DNA of 5,766 bases from Rhodobiaceae bacterium (GCA_009885515.1 VFKO01000495.1:1-5766), one strand, 5' to 3'. Numbered from the stretch's first letter, positions 1-5,766 are shown. Program-made: numbers and translations. Notes: generated from the sequence alone by a model not told the origin.

Positions 1-353
1 AACCAGTTGATGAGTACCGACAAAAGCGTCGTTTGTTCGCCGTCATTCTCGTCGATTTTTACGGTCACTTGCTTGGAGTTGACAAGTTCCGTGGTGATGC
101 CGCTTGGGTCTTTGGGGGCAGTGGAGGAAAATGACTTACCGGTATCCCGGTATTTTCCCGTGACCTTGCTGCCTTGGAAAACGATTTGATCGATCTTGCC
201 GCTTCTTGCATCTTCGACGACTTGAGAAATGGGAATTTCGGCAGCCACGGGGGCTTGCGTGCGGTCTGTGAGCAGGTTCACCAGCGCCAGGACCAGCAAG
301 CCAATGATGATCCAAACGACGATGTTGCGAATATTGTTTTGATTGCCGAACAT
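1..353 (-). CDS. ftsH: FtsH, ATP-dependent zinc metalloprotease (N-terminal fragment, cut by window edge)
   Basis: FtsH is the hexameric AAA+ protease of the inner membrane that degrades misfolded membrane proteins and short-lived regulators. Only the first 117 codons are present. They begin MFGNQNNIRN, the asparagine-rich start usual for FtsH, followed by one hydrophobic segment (about residues 10-28, VVWIIIGLLVLALVNLL). The start of the periplasmic domain follows, with the family-like stretches EIPISQVVEDARSGKI and VTGKYRDTGKSF. The second membrane segment, the AAA+ module and the HEXXH zinc site lie beyond the left edge and cannot be checked. The ATG at 353 is chosen because AAGGGAC precedes it at a good distance and the family N-terminus begins here. 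An in-frame ATG at 407 would add 18 residues but has no ribosome binding site. The gene is separated from tilS by 156 nt and probably has its own promoter. The family call is firm. Confidence 0.95.
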   Translation of the reverse strand, partial: MFGNQNNIRNIVVWIIIGLLVLALVNLLTDRTQAPVAAEIPISQVVEDARSGKIDQIVFQGSKVTGKYRDTGKSFSSTAPKDPSGITTELVNSKQVTVKIDENDGEQTTLLSVLINW

Positions 354-356
354 AAA

Positions 357-363
357 GTCCCTT
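357..363 (-). promoter_or_regulatory. Ribosome binding site of ftsH
   Basis: AAGGGAC lies on the minus strand just upstream of the ATG at 353, with about 5 nt between AAGGG and the ATG. It favours this start over the in-frame ATG at 407, which has no purine-rich sequence ahead of it. Confidence 0.65.
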
Positions 364-413
364 ATTTTTTGGGTCGCTTGACTGGGGGCCGCCACCGAAG
401 GCGCCATAGTTTA

Positions 414-445
414 CTGAAATAGGTGCGAAGGTGAGCTTTCGCCAG
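414..445 (-). promoter_or_regulatory. Candidate heat-shock (sigma-32 type) promoter for ftsH
   Basis: On the minus strand CTGG (442-445) is followed after 18 nt by CCTATTTCAG (414-423). The alphaproteobacterial heat-shock promoter consensus, as I recall it, is CTTG-N17/18-CYTATnTnnG. The -10 part matches at every fixed position and the -35 part matches at three of four. The predicted transcript would begin near 408-411, giving an ftsH leader of about 55 nt. FtsH is a heat-shock protein in many bacteria, so the placement makes sense. This is a match by eye, not a scored prediction. Confidence 0.45.
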
Positions 446-509
446 TCCTAACTTAGCAGGAGATGGTTCACAGGTGCTTGCGGTGCCGGTTTTCGCAGGG
501 AATACATGT

Positions 510-1901
510 TTACTTGAGGCCAATGAACCGGGCTGACGCCCTAATTTCTTTATGAAAATTGAGAAATGGAGCGGAAACCAGTCGACTGCCCTGCCAAACG
601 CCCGGCAGGGCTGAGGCAATACGCCGGGGCTCTATTGCCGGTAGCGTGGCTTTGGGGCCTGCCATTTTGACGCCAGCTGCACCGAGTGCCCGCACTTCGA
701 ATGTGGTGGTTCCTTGCGCTTTTGGAATTGTAATCTCAACTCGCCGGTCCCACAGGCCTGTTTGTCCGGGAGAGAGGCTCAGCGAGGGGTTTTCAATCTG
801 CAATGCGGGCTCTTCGCGGGTGACAAGCGCAATTCCGGGGGCGCGCCGCACCAGCCTGCATCCACCCAGGGTTCGCCCCATCGCTTTGGGCTTTGGAGAT
901 GTCAGCCAGGTCAGAACTGCTTGCAATTGATCGAAACGAGGGGGGTAGGCTGCACCGCCGATCACCTGGATGAGGCGGGAAAATGCGCGCAGTGCAACTT
1001 CATCTGGTGCGGTCGAAAATTGTTCGACGGCGACAAGGCCATAGCCCCACGCCGTGATCTCGACGGCAGCGCCGATGAGTTGGGCTGTTTGGACTTCGAT
1101 GGCGTCTCGTGCCCGGCGCAGATTTGCTGCGGCTGTTGCGATACGATCTGGCGTAATTCCCGCATCGGCGAGTGCCGGTCCCAGTGCCCTGATCTGAACG
1201 CGCGCGAAGCGGTCGTTGTGATTGCTGGGGTCTTCAATCCATTCCTGCCCCCGTGCCTGGAGGGTTGCAATCAATCTGGCGTGAGAAAACGCAAGGAGCG
1301 GCCTTCCAATTTGGAGGTGGCGCATGCCGGGTAATGGAAAGGGTGCGGTGCCAGCCATCCCTGACAGGCCATCCAGTCCGCTGCCTCGTGCCAGCCGCAA
1401 CAGGAATGTCTCGGCTTGATCGTCGCGCGTGTGGCCTGTCAGCAGTGTGCCGACGTCCTGCTGCGTCAGCCACGCAGCGAGTAGACGGTACCTCGCATCA
1501 CGGGCGTGGGCTTGAATGTTTTGTGATGGCTTGCGGCCCAGCCACTTCAGGGTTTTGTGTGGAACTGAATGGGTTTTCGCCCAGACCGCCACGCGATCAG
1601 CTTCAACTGCAGATTCCCGGCGCAAGCCGTGATCGACAGTCAACGCAAATGGCGGCGACATGTCCTGTGTGTGGCACCAATCAGCCGCCAACAGCATGAG
1701 TGCGAGCGAATCGGCTCCGCCTGACACCGCAATCGCAAATGGCGCGCGGATATCCAAACCGGCGAGTGCTACGGCAAATTCGGCTGCAGCAATGGGCTGG
1801 AGCTCTGCCGAACTAGGCGCATTTGGCTTCGGCGGCGCGCCTGGCCGCGCGGTCGAGGACCGTTTTGCTGGCGTTCGGATATTTGGCTTTGATCGCGCCA
1901 A
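510..1901 (-). CDS. tilS: TilS, tRNA(Ile)-lysidine synthase
   Basis: TilS attaches lysine to C34 of the CAU-anticodon tRNA-Ile through an adenylated intermediate, so that the tRNA reads AUA and is charged with isoleucine. It acts in the cytoplasm. Counted from the TTG at 1901, the N-type ATP-pyrophosphatase PP-loop SGGADS is at residues 60-65, VDHGLR at 89-94, the TilS signature GHTRDDQAETFLLRLARG at about 156-173, and the substrate-binding-type stretch WIEDPSN at 221-227. A helical middle domain and a TilS C-terminal region follow and end in a TAA at 510-512. The length of 463 aa is close to the family (E. coli about 430). The start is uncertain. Between the upstream in-frame TGA and the PP-loop the frame has no ATG or GTG, only TTG at 1901 and TTG at 1757. 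The first gives an 89-nt overlap with cpoB and has no clear Shine-Dalgarno. The second leaves only 11 residues before the PP-loop. A rare ATT at 1793 is also possible. Family resemblance seems to begin near residue 38 (AAAEFAVAL). Confidence 0.93.
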   Translation of the reverse strand: MARSKPNIRTPAKRSSTARPGAPPKPNAPSSAELQPIAAAEFAVALAGLDIRAPFAIAVSGGADSLALMLLAADWCHTQDMSPPFALTVDHGLRRESAVEADRVAVWAKTHSVPHKTLKWLGRKPSQNIQAHARDARYRLLAAWLTQQDVGTLLTGHTRDDQAETFLLRLARGSGLDGLSGMAGTAPFPLPGMRHLQIGRPLLAFSHARLIATLQARGQEWIEDPSNHNDRFARVQIRALGPALADAGITPDRIATAAANLRRARDAIEVQTAQLIGAAVEITAWGYGLVAVEQFSTAPDEVALRAFSRLIQVIGGAAYPPRFDQLQAVLTWLTSPKPKAMGRTLGGCRLVRRAPGIALVTREEPALQIENPSLSLSPGQTGLWDRRVEITIPKAQGTTTFEVRALGAAGVKMAGPKATLPAIEPRRIASALPGVWQGSRLVSAPFLNFHKEIRASARFIGLK

Positions 1902-2742
1902 GGGTGGTGCAGCTTTCTTTCTTTTGCCCGAGCTCCATCAGCGACAGGCCCAGTTTGAGCATAGCGTCTGGGGCTTTGCCTGTCTTGGAATAGCGCTTCA
2001 GCACATCTGCAAATGACTTGGCTGCGCTTTGATAATCCTTTTGCGTGAAGGCTATGTCGCCCACCCAGTATTGGGCGGGGCCCGCCAGCTCGTCTTTCGG
2101 GTTGGCCGCGACAAAGCCACGAAATGCGGATTGTGCTTCGCTGTACTGAGCCCGTGTCAGCAATTCCATGGCGGCGTCGTATTGCTGGCGGGGCGTTGGG
2201 CCTATGGATGAGTAATCGTCATCTGTGGAAGATGGAACTGACCCCAAGGTTCCCGGTTGTTGAGCGCCTTGATTGCTGCCGCCGCTGAATCCTGATGCCG
2301 GTTTGGGGTTGCTGAGCGGCTTCGGCGCGGGGCCTGCATTCACCGGTAACGGCGAGGCCGGTGCGCCACCTTCAAGGGCGCCCAATCGATAGGCGGTTTC
2401 CTTGCGCGACAGTTCAAGCTGTTCGTTCATTTGCTTGAGTTGGAAAGCCAGTGTTTCGACCTGGCCGCGAAGTTCACGCAAAGATTGCTCCAGATCATTG
2501 AGGCGTGCGCCGCTGGCCGCGCCAGTGCCTGCTGCCGCGCCAGCGTGGCCGCCAGTGTTTGCCGGCGGGCTGCCTTTGTATACCTCGTATTGGAGTTCCC
2601 GCAGATCGCGCTCGACCCGGTCAAGCTTATCGGAGACGTCGCCCAGGTCTTCGGCATGCACGGGCCGCGGATTGAAATTTGCCGCAAACAAGCCTGCGAG
2701 AGCGGCCAAGAAAAAAACGCTGGTGCGAATGCTTGCGATCAT
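1813..2742 (-). CDS. cpoB: CpoB (YbgF), periplasmic Tol-Pal-associated TPR protein
   Basis: CpoB is a periplasmic division-coordination protein that binds TolA and, in E. coli, tunes septal PBP1B activity so that wall synthesis and outer-membrane constriction stay in step. The 309-residue product has a signal peptide with likely cleavage after VHA at residue 30. Two heptad-rich coiled-coil stretches follow (about 34-56 and 79-125), fitting the N-terminal trimerisation domain of the family. A low-complexity Gly/Pro/Ser linker (about 126-183) then leads to TPR-like helices from about 184 to the end (QYDAAMELLTRAQYSEAQ, YWVGDIAFTQKDYQSAAKSF). Cysteines at 278 and 308 could form a periplasmic disulfide. 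The ATG at 2742 is preferred because GGAG lies 9 nt upstream. A GTG at 2757 would extend the protein by five residues but overlaps that site. The gene is 149 nt downstream of pal, behind a terminator, and its 3' end overlaps the called tilS. Confidence 0.93.
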   Translation of the reverse strand: MIASIRTSVFFLAALAGLFAANFNPRPVHAEDLGDVSDKLDRVERDLRELQYEVYKGSPPANTGGHAGAAAGTGAASGARLNDLEQSLRELRGQVETLAFQLKQMNEQLELSRKETAYRLGALEGGAPASPLPVNAGPAPKPLSNPKPASGFSGGSNQGAQQPGTLGSVPSSTDDDYSSIGPTPRQQYDAAMELLTRAQYSEAQSAFRGFVAANPKDELAGPAQYWVGDIAFTQKDYQSAAKSFADVLKRYSKTGKAPDAMLKLGLSLMELGQKKESCTTLGAIKAKYPNASKTVLDRAARRAAEAKCA

Positions 2743-2751
2743 AGGCGAAGT

Positions 2752-2755
2752 CTCC
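2752..2755 (-). promoter_or_regulatory. Ribosome binding site of cpoB
   Basis: GGAG on the minus strand stands 9 nt before the ATG at 2742. It overlaps the alternative GTG codon (2755-2757), which argues for the ATG as the true start. From that ATG the signal peptide begins directly with MIASIRTSVFFLAAL. Confidence 0.6.
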
Positions 2756-2780
2756 ACTCATTTTACTTGCAGGCTTTACA

Positions 2781-2811
2781 GTCCCGGCGAAGAGGTTGTG
2801 ATCGCCCGGAC
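2781..2811 (-). repeat. Imperfect inverted repeat in the cpoB leader
   Basis: The plus-strand arms are gtcccggcga (2781-2790) and tcgcccggac (2802-2811). They are reverse complements at nine of ten positions and are separated by 11 nt. In a minus-strand transcript they would fold into a GC-rich stem with one internal G-G mismatch, about 40 nt before the cpoB start. No T-run follows, so it is not a terminator. It could be an operator, an RNA leader structure or chance. Confidence 0.4.
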
Positions 2812-2840
2812 GGATGACGAAATTGAGGCAGAGCGCAGAA

Positions 2841-2868
2841 AATTAAAAGGGGGGCAGTTTGCCCCCCC
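2841..2868 (-). terminator. Factor-independent terminator after pal
   Basis: On the minus strand GGGGGGCA and TGCCCCCC form a perfect 8-bp stem (plus positions 2849-2856 and 2860-2867) around a 3-nt loop. TTTTAATTTTC follows directly. It begins about 24 nt after the pal stop codon. In the plus direction the hairpin is followed by A-rich sequence, so it is oriented for pal. It probably ends most pal transcripts and lowers read-through into cpoB. Confidence 0.85.
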
Positions 2869-2891
2869 GAAAAAGCCCGGAAAAAGCGGGA

Positions 2892-3395
2892 TTAAGAACC
2901 AGCGCCGCTGGAGATGACGGAATAGCCACGGCGATTTTGTTGCCAACAGCTGTCATCGGACTCTGCGCAGACCGGGCGTTCCTTGCCATAGCTCTTGGAT
3001 TGCAGGCGCGCAGCGTCGACACCCAGGCTCACCAAATACTCCTTCAATGCATAGCCACGACGGTCGCCAAGCGCCAGATTGTACTCGCGCGTGCCACGCT
3101 CATCGCAATGACCTTCGACGAGAAGCCGTACCGACGGGTATTTTTGCAGCCATGCAGCCTGCTTTGCCAAAACTGATTGGGCATCCGCGCGAATGGAGTG
3201 CTGATCGACGTCGAAAAATATAGTGTCCCCGACATTGACGCGGAAGTCATCTGCCGAACCGGGTTTGATGCTGGAGGCGGACGGCTGAGCGGTTGAAACG
3301 GCTGGTGCTTCTTTCTCCGACGACGAACACGCGGCAAGACTTGCAGCCAGGGCTACGATGCACACAATTCTGAACGGACTTGTTACACGAAACAT
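2892..3395 (-). CDS. pal: Pal, peptidoglycan-associated outer-membrane lipoprotein
   Basis: Pal is the outer-membrane anchor of the Tol-Pal system. It binds peptidoglycan non-covalently and exchanges between peptidoglycan and TolB as TolA pulls it to the division site. The 167-residue precursor has a type II signal peptide with lipobox LAAC and lipidated Cys23. The following SSSE gives no inner-membrane retention Asp at +2, which fits the outer membrane. A Pro/Ser/Ala linker leads to an OmpA-like domain from about residue 50. It includes FFDVDQHSI, GHCDERGT (95-102) and NRR near the end. Asp98 and Arg113 sit 15 apart, the spacing of the pair that holds diaminopimelate in OmpA-family domains. 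Cys143 and Cys150 form the usual PVC...SCW pair. The ATG at 3395 is chosen because GAGGGAG stands 8 nt upstream and the signal peptide begins there. The frame is open further upstream without family resemblance. A strong terminator follows the gene. Confidence 0.97.
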   Translation of the reverse strand: MFRVTSPFRIVCIVALAASLAACSSSEKEAPAVSTAQPSASSIKPGSADDFRVNVGDTIFFDVDQHSIRADAQSVLAKQAAWLQKYPSVRLLVEGHCDERGTREYNLALGDRRGYALKEYLVSLGVDAARLQSKSYGKERPVCAESDDSCWQQNRRGYSVISSGAGS

Positions 3396-3403
3396 TCGGC
3401 AAA

Positions 3404-3410
3404 CTCCCTC
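3404..3410 (-). promoter_or_regulatory. Ribosome binding site of pal
   Basis: GAGGGAG on the minus strand, 8 nt before the ATG at 3395, is a strong Shine-Dalgarno. It supports this start over the longer open frame reaching to 3431, and it fits the high expression expected of an abundant lipoprotein. Confidence 0.75.
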
Positions 3411-3462
3411 ACCCGTGACGCGGCACCCCAACGATACCCTAAAGACCCTTACACTTTGCGCT

Positions 3463-3477
3463 TATGCGGCGCGCATA
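3463..3477. repeat. Short perfect inverted repeat in the tolB-pal gap
   Basis: tatgcg (3463-3468) and cgcata (3472-3477) are exact reverse complements around a 3-nt loop, about 80 nt after the tolB stop. No T-run follows on either strand, so it is not an intrinsic terminator. It could be an RNA processing or stability element or a protein-binding site. I saw no convincing promoter in the 161-nt gap (3396-3556). Confidence 0.35.
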
Positions 3478-3556
3478 GGCAAGTGGTGGAATGTGAATTC
3501 TGCAACGATTCTTATCCCTAATTCAGCATAAACCTACGTGATGGTTATCGCATTTC

Positions 3557-4906
3557 TCAACGATTTAAAGGCGACCACGCCGGGTCAGACGCCTCACCGG
3601 GCGTTAGGACCTTCCTCAAATTTTGTCCCGTCAAGTCGACGGACCAAACTGACGAGTTGCCGCTGGCGTTTCCTCGACCAGCAGTTGTACGCGTGAAAAG
3701 AATCACGCGGCCGTTGGGTGACCATGTCGGACCTTCGTCGGCAAAGCTGGTGGTAAGAATTCTTTCCCCTTGGCCATCCGGGCGCATGACCCCGATCGAG
3801 AAGGTTTGGCCAGATTGCCTCGTAAATGCAATCAAGTCTCCGCGTGGGCTCCACACTGGTGTGGTGTAACGGCCTTGGCCGAACGAGATGCGCTGCTGGC
3901 CTGATCCGTCCGCACCCATGACGTAGAGTTGAGGCGAGCCACCCCGATCAGAGTTGTAGACAATGCGGGAACCGTCGGGTGCGAAAGATGGAGACGTATC
4001 AATGCCGGGGTCGCTGGTCAGGCGCACGGGTCTGCGTGAGCGCAGGTCGACCACGTAGACATCAATGTTGTTGTCGCGAGAATACGAAAAGACCACGCGA
4101 TTGCCATCCGGGGCAAACCGCGGTGCGAATGTCATGCCGGAGTACTGACCGATGACTTCGCGTTGACCGGTTTGCAGATCGAAGATGAACACCGAGGGTA
4201 TCGCACGTTCGTACGACATATAAGTGATGGCTTGCATGGTGGGTGAAAATCGCGGGGACAAGACGATGTAGTCGCCCGAGGTCAGGAAGCTTGGGTTCGC
4301 GCCGTCCTGGTCCATGATCGACAGGCGATAACGGCGTTTGATTTTTGGTCCAGATTCCGAGATGAAAACCACGCGGGTATCGAAATAGCCTTTCTCTCCC
4401 GTCAGACGTTCATAGATTGCGTCGGCAACGAGATGACCCAGACGGCGCCAGTTTTCCGGCGTCGTTTTGAAACTCATGCCGACGACCTGCTTCTCGCCAA
4501 AAATATCCCAGAGGCGGAAATCGACCTGCAGCTGTCCGTCAGCAAGCTGGGTGGCCTGGCCGGTGACCAAACCCTCGGCTTTGATGATGCGCCAATCGCC
4601 AAAACGAGGGATGGCGCTGAAACTTGAAACTTTCTCGATGTAAGACCTTGAATCCAGCGGCAGGAACAAGCCGGAGCGCTCCAAGTCTCCGCGGACGACG
4701 GCCGACACTTGAGCGGCTGTTTGCTGGTCGCGCGGACTTGACGCTGTGAAGTCTGTGATCGCGATCGGGATCGGCTGAATGACGCCTTCATCCAGTTTGA
4801 TTTGCAGCGCCGCATAAGCAGGTGTCGAGGCCATTGTCAGAGCCAGGGCCATTGCGCCCAGAACACTTCGTGTCATCGCGTGCAAACTCTTCATTGTCAT
4901 CCTCAT
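3557..4906 (-). CDS. tolB: TolB, periplasmic Tol-Pal system beta-propeller protein
   Basis: TolB is the periplasmic partner of Pal and of TolA. By binding Pal it frees it from peptidoglycan, which lets Pal be gathered at the septum. The 449-residue precursor has a Sec signal peptide with likely cleavage after AYA (residue 32). The mature N-terminus ALQIKLDEG corresponds to the flexible tail that contacts TolA in E. coli. An N-terminal alpha/beta domain runs to about residue 180 (VVRGDLERSGLF, TGQATQLADGQLQVDFRLWD). A beta-propeller follows, with WD40-like repeats at about 217, 262 (PRFAPDG), 306 (PSFAPDG), 350 (PVWSPRG), 393 (PTWSPNG) and 442 (PAWSP). The length is near the family norm. Three in-frame ATGs at 4906, 4900 and 4894 compete. 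4906 has AGGA 6 nt ahead and 4894 has GAGGA 5 nt ahead, so the exact start is open by four residues. The start lies 8 nt after the tolA stop, implying translational coupling. Confidence 0.97.
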   Translation of the reverse strand: MRMTMKSLHAMTRSVLGAMALALTMASTPAYAALQIKLDEGVIQPIPIAITDFTASSPRDQQTAAQVSAVVRGDLERSGLFLPLDSRSYIEKVSSFSAIPRFGDWRIIKAEGLVTGQATQLADGQLQVDFRLWDIFGEKQVVGMSFKTTPENWRRLGHLVADAIYERLTGEKGYFDTRVVFISESGPKIKRRYRLSIMDQDGANPSFLTSGDYIVLSPRFSPTMQAITYMSYERAIPSVFIFDLQTGQREVIGQYSGMTFAPRFAPDGNRVVFSYSRDNNIDVYVVDLRSRRPVRLTSDPGIDTSPSFAPDGSRIVYNSDRGGSPQLYVMGADGSGQQRISFGQGRYTTPVWSPRGDLIAFTRQSGQTFSIGVMRPDGQGERILTTSFADEGPTWSPNGRVILFTRTTAGRGNASGNSSVWSVDLTGQNLRKVLTPGEASDPAWSPLNR

Positions 4907-4914
4907 CGTCAGTC

Positions 4915-5766
4915 CTAATAGCCCGACATTTTCGTTGGGTCGAATGTAATGGTAATTTCGTTCCAGGAGGCAAATTTCTCGGCCGGCAACTGAAACGGGC
5001 TGCAGATGTGCACTGCCCGCTTGGCGGAGTCCACTGCTGCCCGGAAGTGGGGGTCGGCCATCCCACCCTGATCGATCAATTCCGGCTCTGCGGCGACTGT
5101 GCCATCGGGATTCAGGAAAATCCGGACGCGGAATACCAGGGCCGCGGGATCAGGGGCGCCAACGGGCACGTTCCAGCATTTGCGCAGCTGGCTTTTGAAG
5201 GCGTCGATTTCGCTTGCGGTCATGGCCGACTGCGCGCCGGCGCCAGTGGTTGACCGTTTGGACTGTGGCGGAGAAGGTGGAGCCTTGGTCTCGGCTTTCG
5301 GCGATTGTTTTTCGATTTTGTCGACCAGATTTGTGATCTTGTCGATGTCGAAATCTTCATTCTTCTTTTCAGGTTTTGGTTTTGCGCGTGGTGCAGCCAT
5401 GGCGAAGCGTGGTTGTGGGGCTTGCTTTTTTTCTTCCGGCGGCGGTTCGGTTTTATCTTCTTCGAGAGCAAGTTCATCTTCTGGAGGAGGAGGTGGTGGC
5501 GGCGGCGGCTCGGTGCTTGCCTGCAATTGTGCCTCAGGCAGCTGGGGTATGGGCAGGGCTTGCGGCTCTGGCGGCGGCTCAGGTGCCTGCTCTTGCGGCG
5601 TTACATTTGTTTGTTCCGCGACTTCAAGGTCGACGGGAACGATGTCCGAGGGCAATGCTATAGGCGGGGACAGGCTTGGCCAGATGAAGAATGCAGCCGC
5701 GAGAGCTGAGGCGTGGAACACAGCCGACAGCACAGCTGCGCCCCACAGCGAGTGAGACTCCGGTGT
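4915..5766 (-). CDS. tolA: TolA, inner-membrane energy-transducing protein of Tol-Pal (N-terminus may be cut by window edge)
   Basis: TolA spans the periplasm and couples the proton-motive force harvested by TolQ-TolR to TolB and Pal. The frame is open for 283 codons to the window edge. A GTG at 5733 could start it, but the upstream residues TPESHSLWGAA look like a cytoplasmic tail leading into the membrane helix, so the true start is probably outside. The helix (window residues about 7-29) contains S14-x3-H18 in SAVFH, the conserved Ser/His motif of TolA/TonB helices that engages TolQ/ExbB. The periplasmic linker (about 40-180) is rich in Pro and Glu, with nine consecutive prolines at 87-95 and a charged Lys/Glu segment, in place of the long Ala-rich helix of E. 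coli TolA. The C-terminal domain (about 182-283) has LRKCWNVP, VRIFLNPDGTV and HICSPFQLP. Cys197 and Cys255 match the domain's usual disulfide pair. The protein is shorter than E. coli TolA (421 aa). Confidence 0.93.
   Translation of the reverse strand, partial: TPESHSLWGAAVLSAVFHASALAAAFFIWPSLSPPIALPSDIVPVDLEVAEQTNVTPQEQAPEPPPEPQALPIPQLPEAQLQASTEPPPPPPPPPEDELALEEDKTEPPPEEKKQAPQPRFAMAAPRAKPKPEKKNEDFDIDKITNLVDKIEKQSPKAETKAPPSPPQSKRSTTGAGAQSAMTASEIDAFKSQLRKCWNVPVGAPDPAALVFRVRIFLNPDGTVAAEPELIDQGGMADPHFRAAVDSAKRAVHICSPFQLPAEKFASWNEITITFDPTKMSGY

Noticed and set aside
422..455. Hairpin GCGAA...TTCGC after tilS as a terminator
   Set aside because: It is a 5-bp stem with an 8-nt loop and no adequate T-run, and it overlaps the better promoter match.
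362..619. Minus-strand open frame across the tilS end and the tilS-ftsH gap
   Set aside because: Half of it lies in a different frame of the conserved TilS C-terminus. The rest is basic low-information sequence with no family resemblance.
714..1334. Plus-strand open frame of about 200 codons opposite tilS
   Set aside because: It is antisense to a clear TilS, is rich in scattered Cys/Arg/Gly with no domain pattern, and has no supporting context.
2870..2890. Possible second terminator right after pal (CCCG/CGGG stem followed by TTTTT on the minus strand)
   Set aside because: The stem is only 4 bp with a 7-nt loop, too weak beside the 8-bp hairpin that follows. At most it is a minor contributor.
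2402..2917. Plus-strand open frame running across the cpoB start and the pal-cpoB gap
   Set aside because: It is Ser/Arg/Ala-rich shadow translation of cpoB and reads through the terminator hairpin. No motif was found.
3396..3556. Sigma-70 style promoter for pal using TTGCAG or TTGCCT as -35
   Set aside because: No acceptable -10 stands at 16-18 nt from either candidate.
5482..5508. Triplet repeat resembling a microsatellite or slippage tract
   Set aside because: The third codon positions are mixed (CCG, CCA, CCT), so it is a proline run rather than a uniform repeat array.
5099..5755. Long plus-strand open frame opposite tolA, rich in Gly, Ser and Ala
   Set aside because: Its glycine run is the mirror of the TolA proline codons. 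It has no family resemblance and lies entirely opposite a conserved gene.

Overview
All six genes in this window lie on the minus strand. Read in transcription order from right to left they are tolA (open at the right edge), tolB, pal, cpoB (ybgF), tilS and ftsH (cut by the left edge). This is the downstream half of a Tol-Pal cluster joined to tilS and ftsH. The gene order, the GHCDERGT form of the Pal motif, the short proline-rich TolA and the fairly GC-rich coding sequence point to an alphaproteobacterium. Hyphomicrobiales/Rhizobiales is a reasonable guess, but the window alone does not fix genus or order. No tRNA, rRNA, CRISPR array, insertion sequence, phage gene or other mobile element was seen, and almost all of the window is coding.

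Layout. Positions 4915-5766 hold tolA and 3557-4906 hold tolB. These are 8 nt apart and probably translationally coupled. A 161-nt gap with a short perfect hairpin precedes pal (2892-3395). After pal comes a strong factor-independent terminator hairpin (about 2841-2868), then a leader with an imperfect inverted repeat, then cpoB (1813-2742). tilS (510-1901 as called) overlaps the end of cpoB by 89 nt and has no ATG or GTG start ahead of its PP-loop. A 156-nt gap carrying a candidate heat-shock-type promoter leads to ftsH, of which only the first 117 codons are present.

How the genes work together. TolA (inner membrane), TolB (periplasm), Pal (outer-membrane lipoprotein bound to peptidoglycan) and CpoB (periplasmic TPR protein) form the trans-envelope machine that draws the outer membrane inward at division and coordinates it with septal wall synthesis. 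TolQ and TolR would be expected just beyond the right edge. TilS modifies the wobble base of the AUA-reading tRNA-Ile, and FtsH is the membrane-bound AAA+ quality-control protease. These two are conserved neighbours but not part of the Tol machine.

I found no undescribed biological system. The points worth a second look are regulatory or concern gene starts: the terminator between pal and cpoB, the cpoB leader dyad, the unusual tilS start, the heat-shock-like promoter and alternative start of ftsH, and the nine-proline run in TolA.
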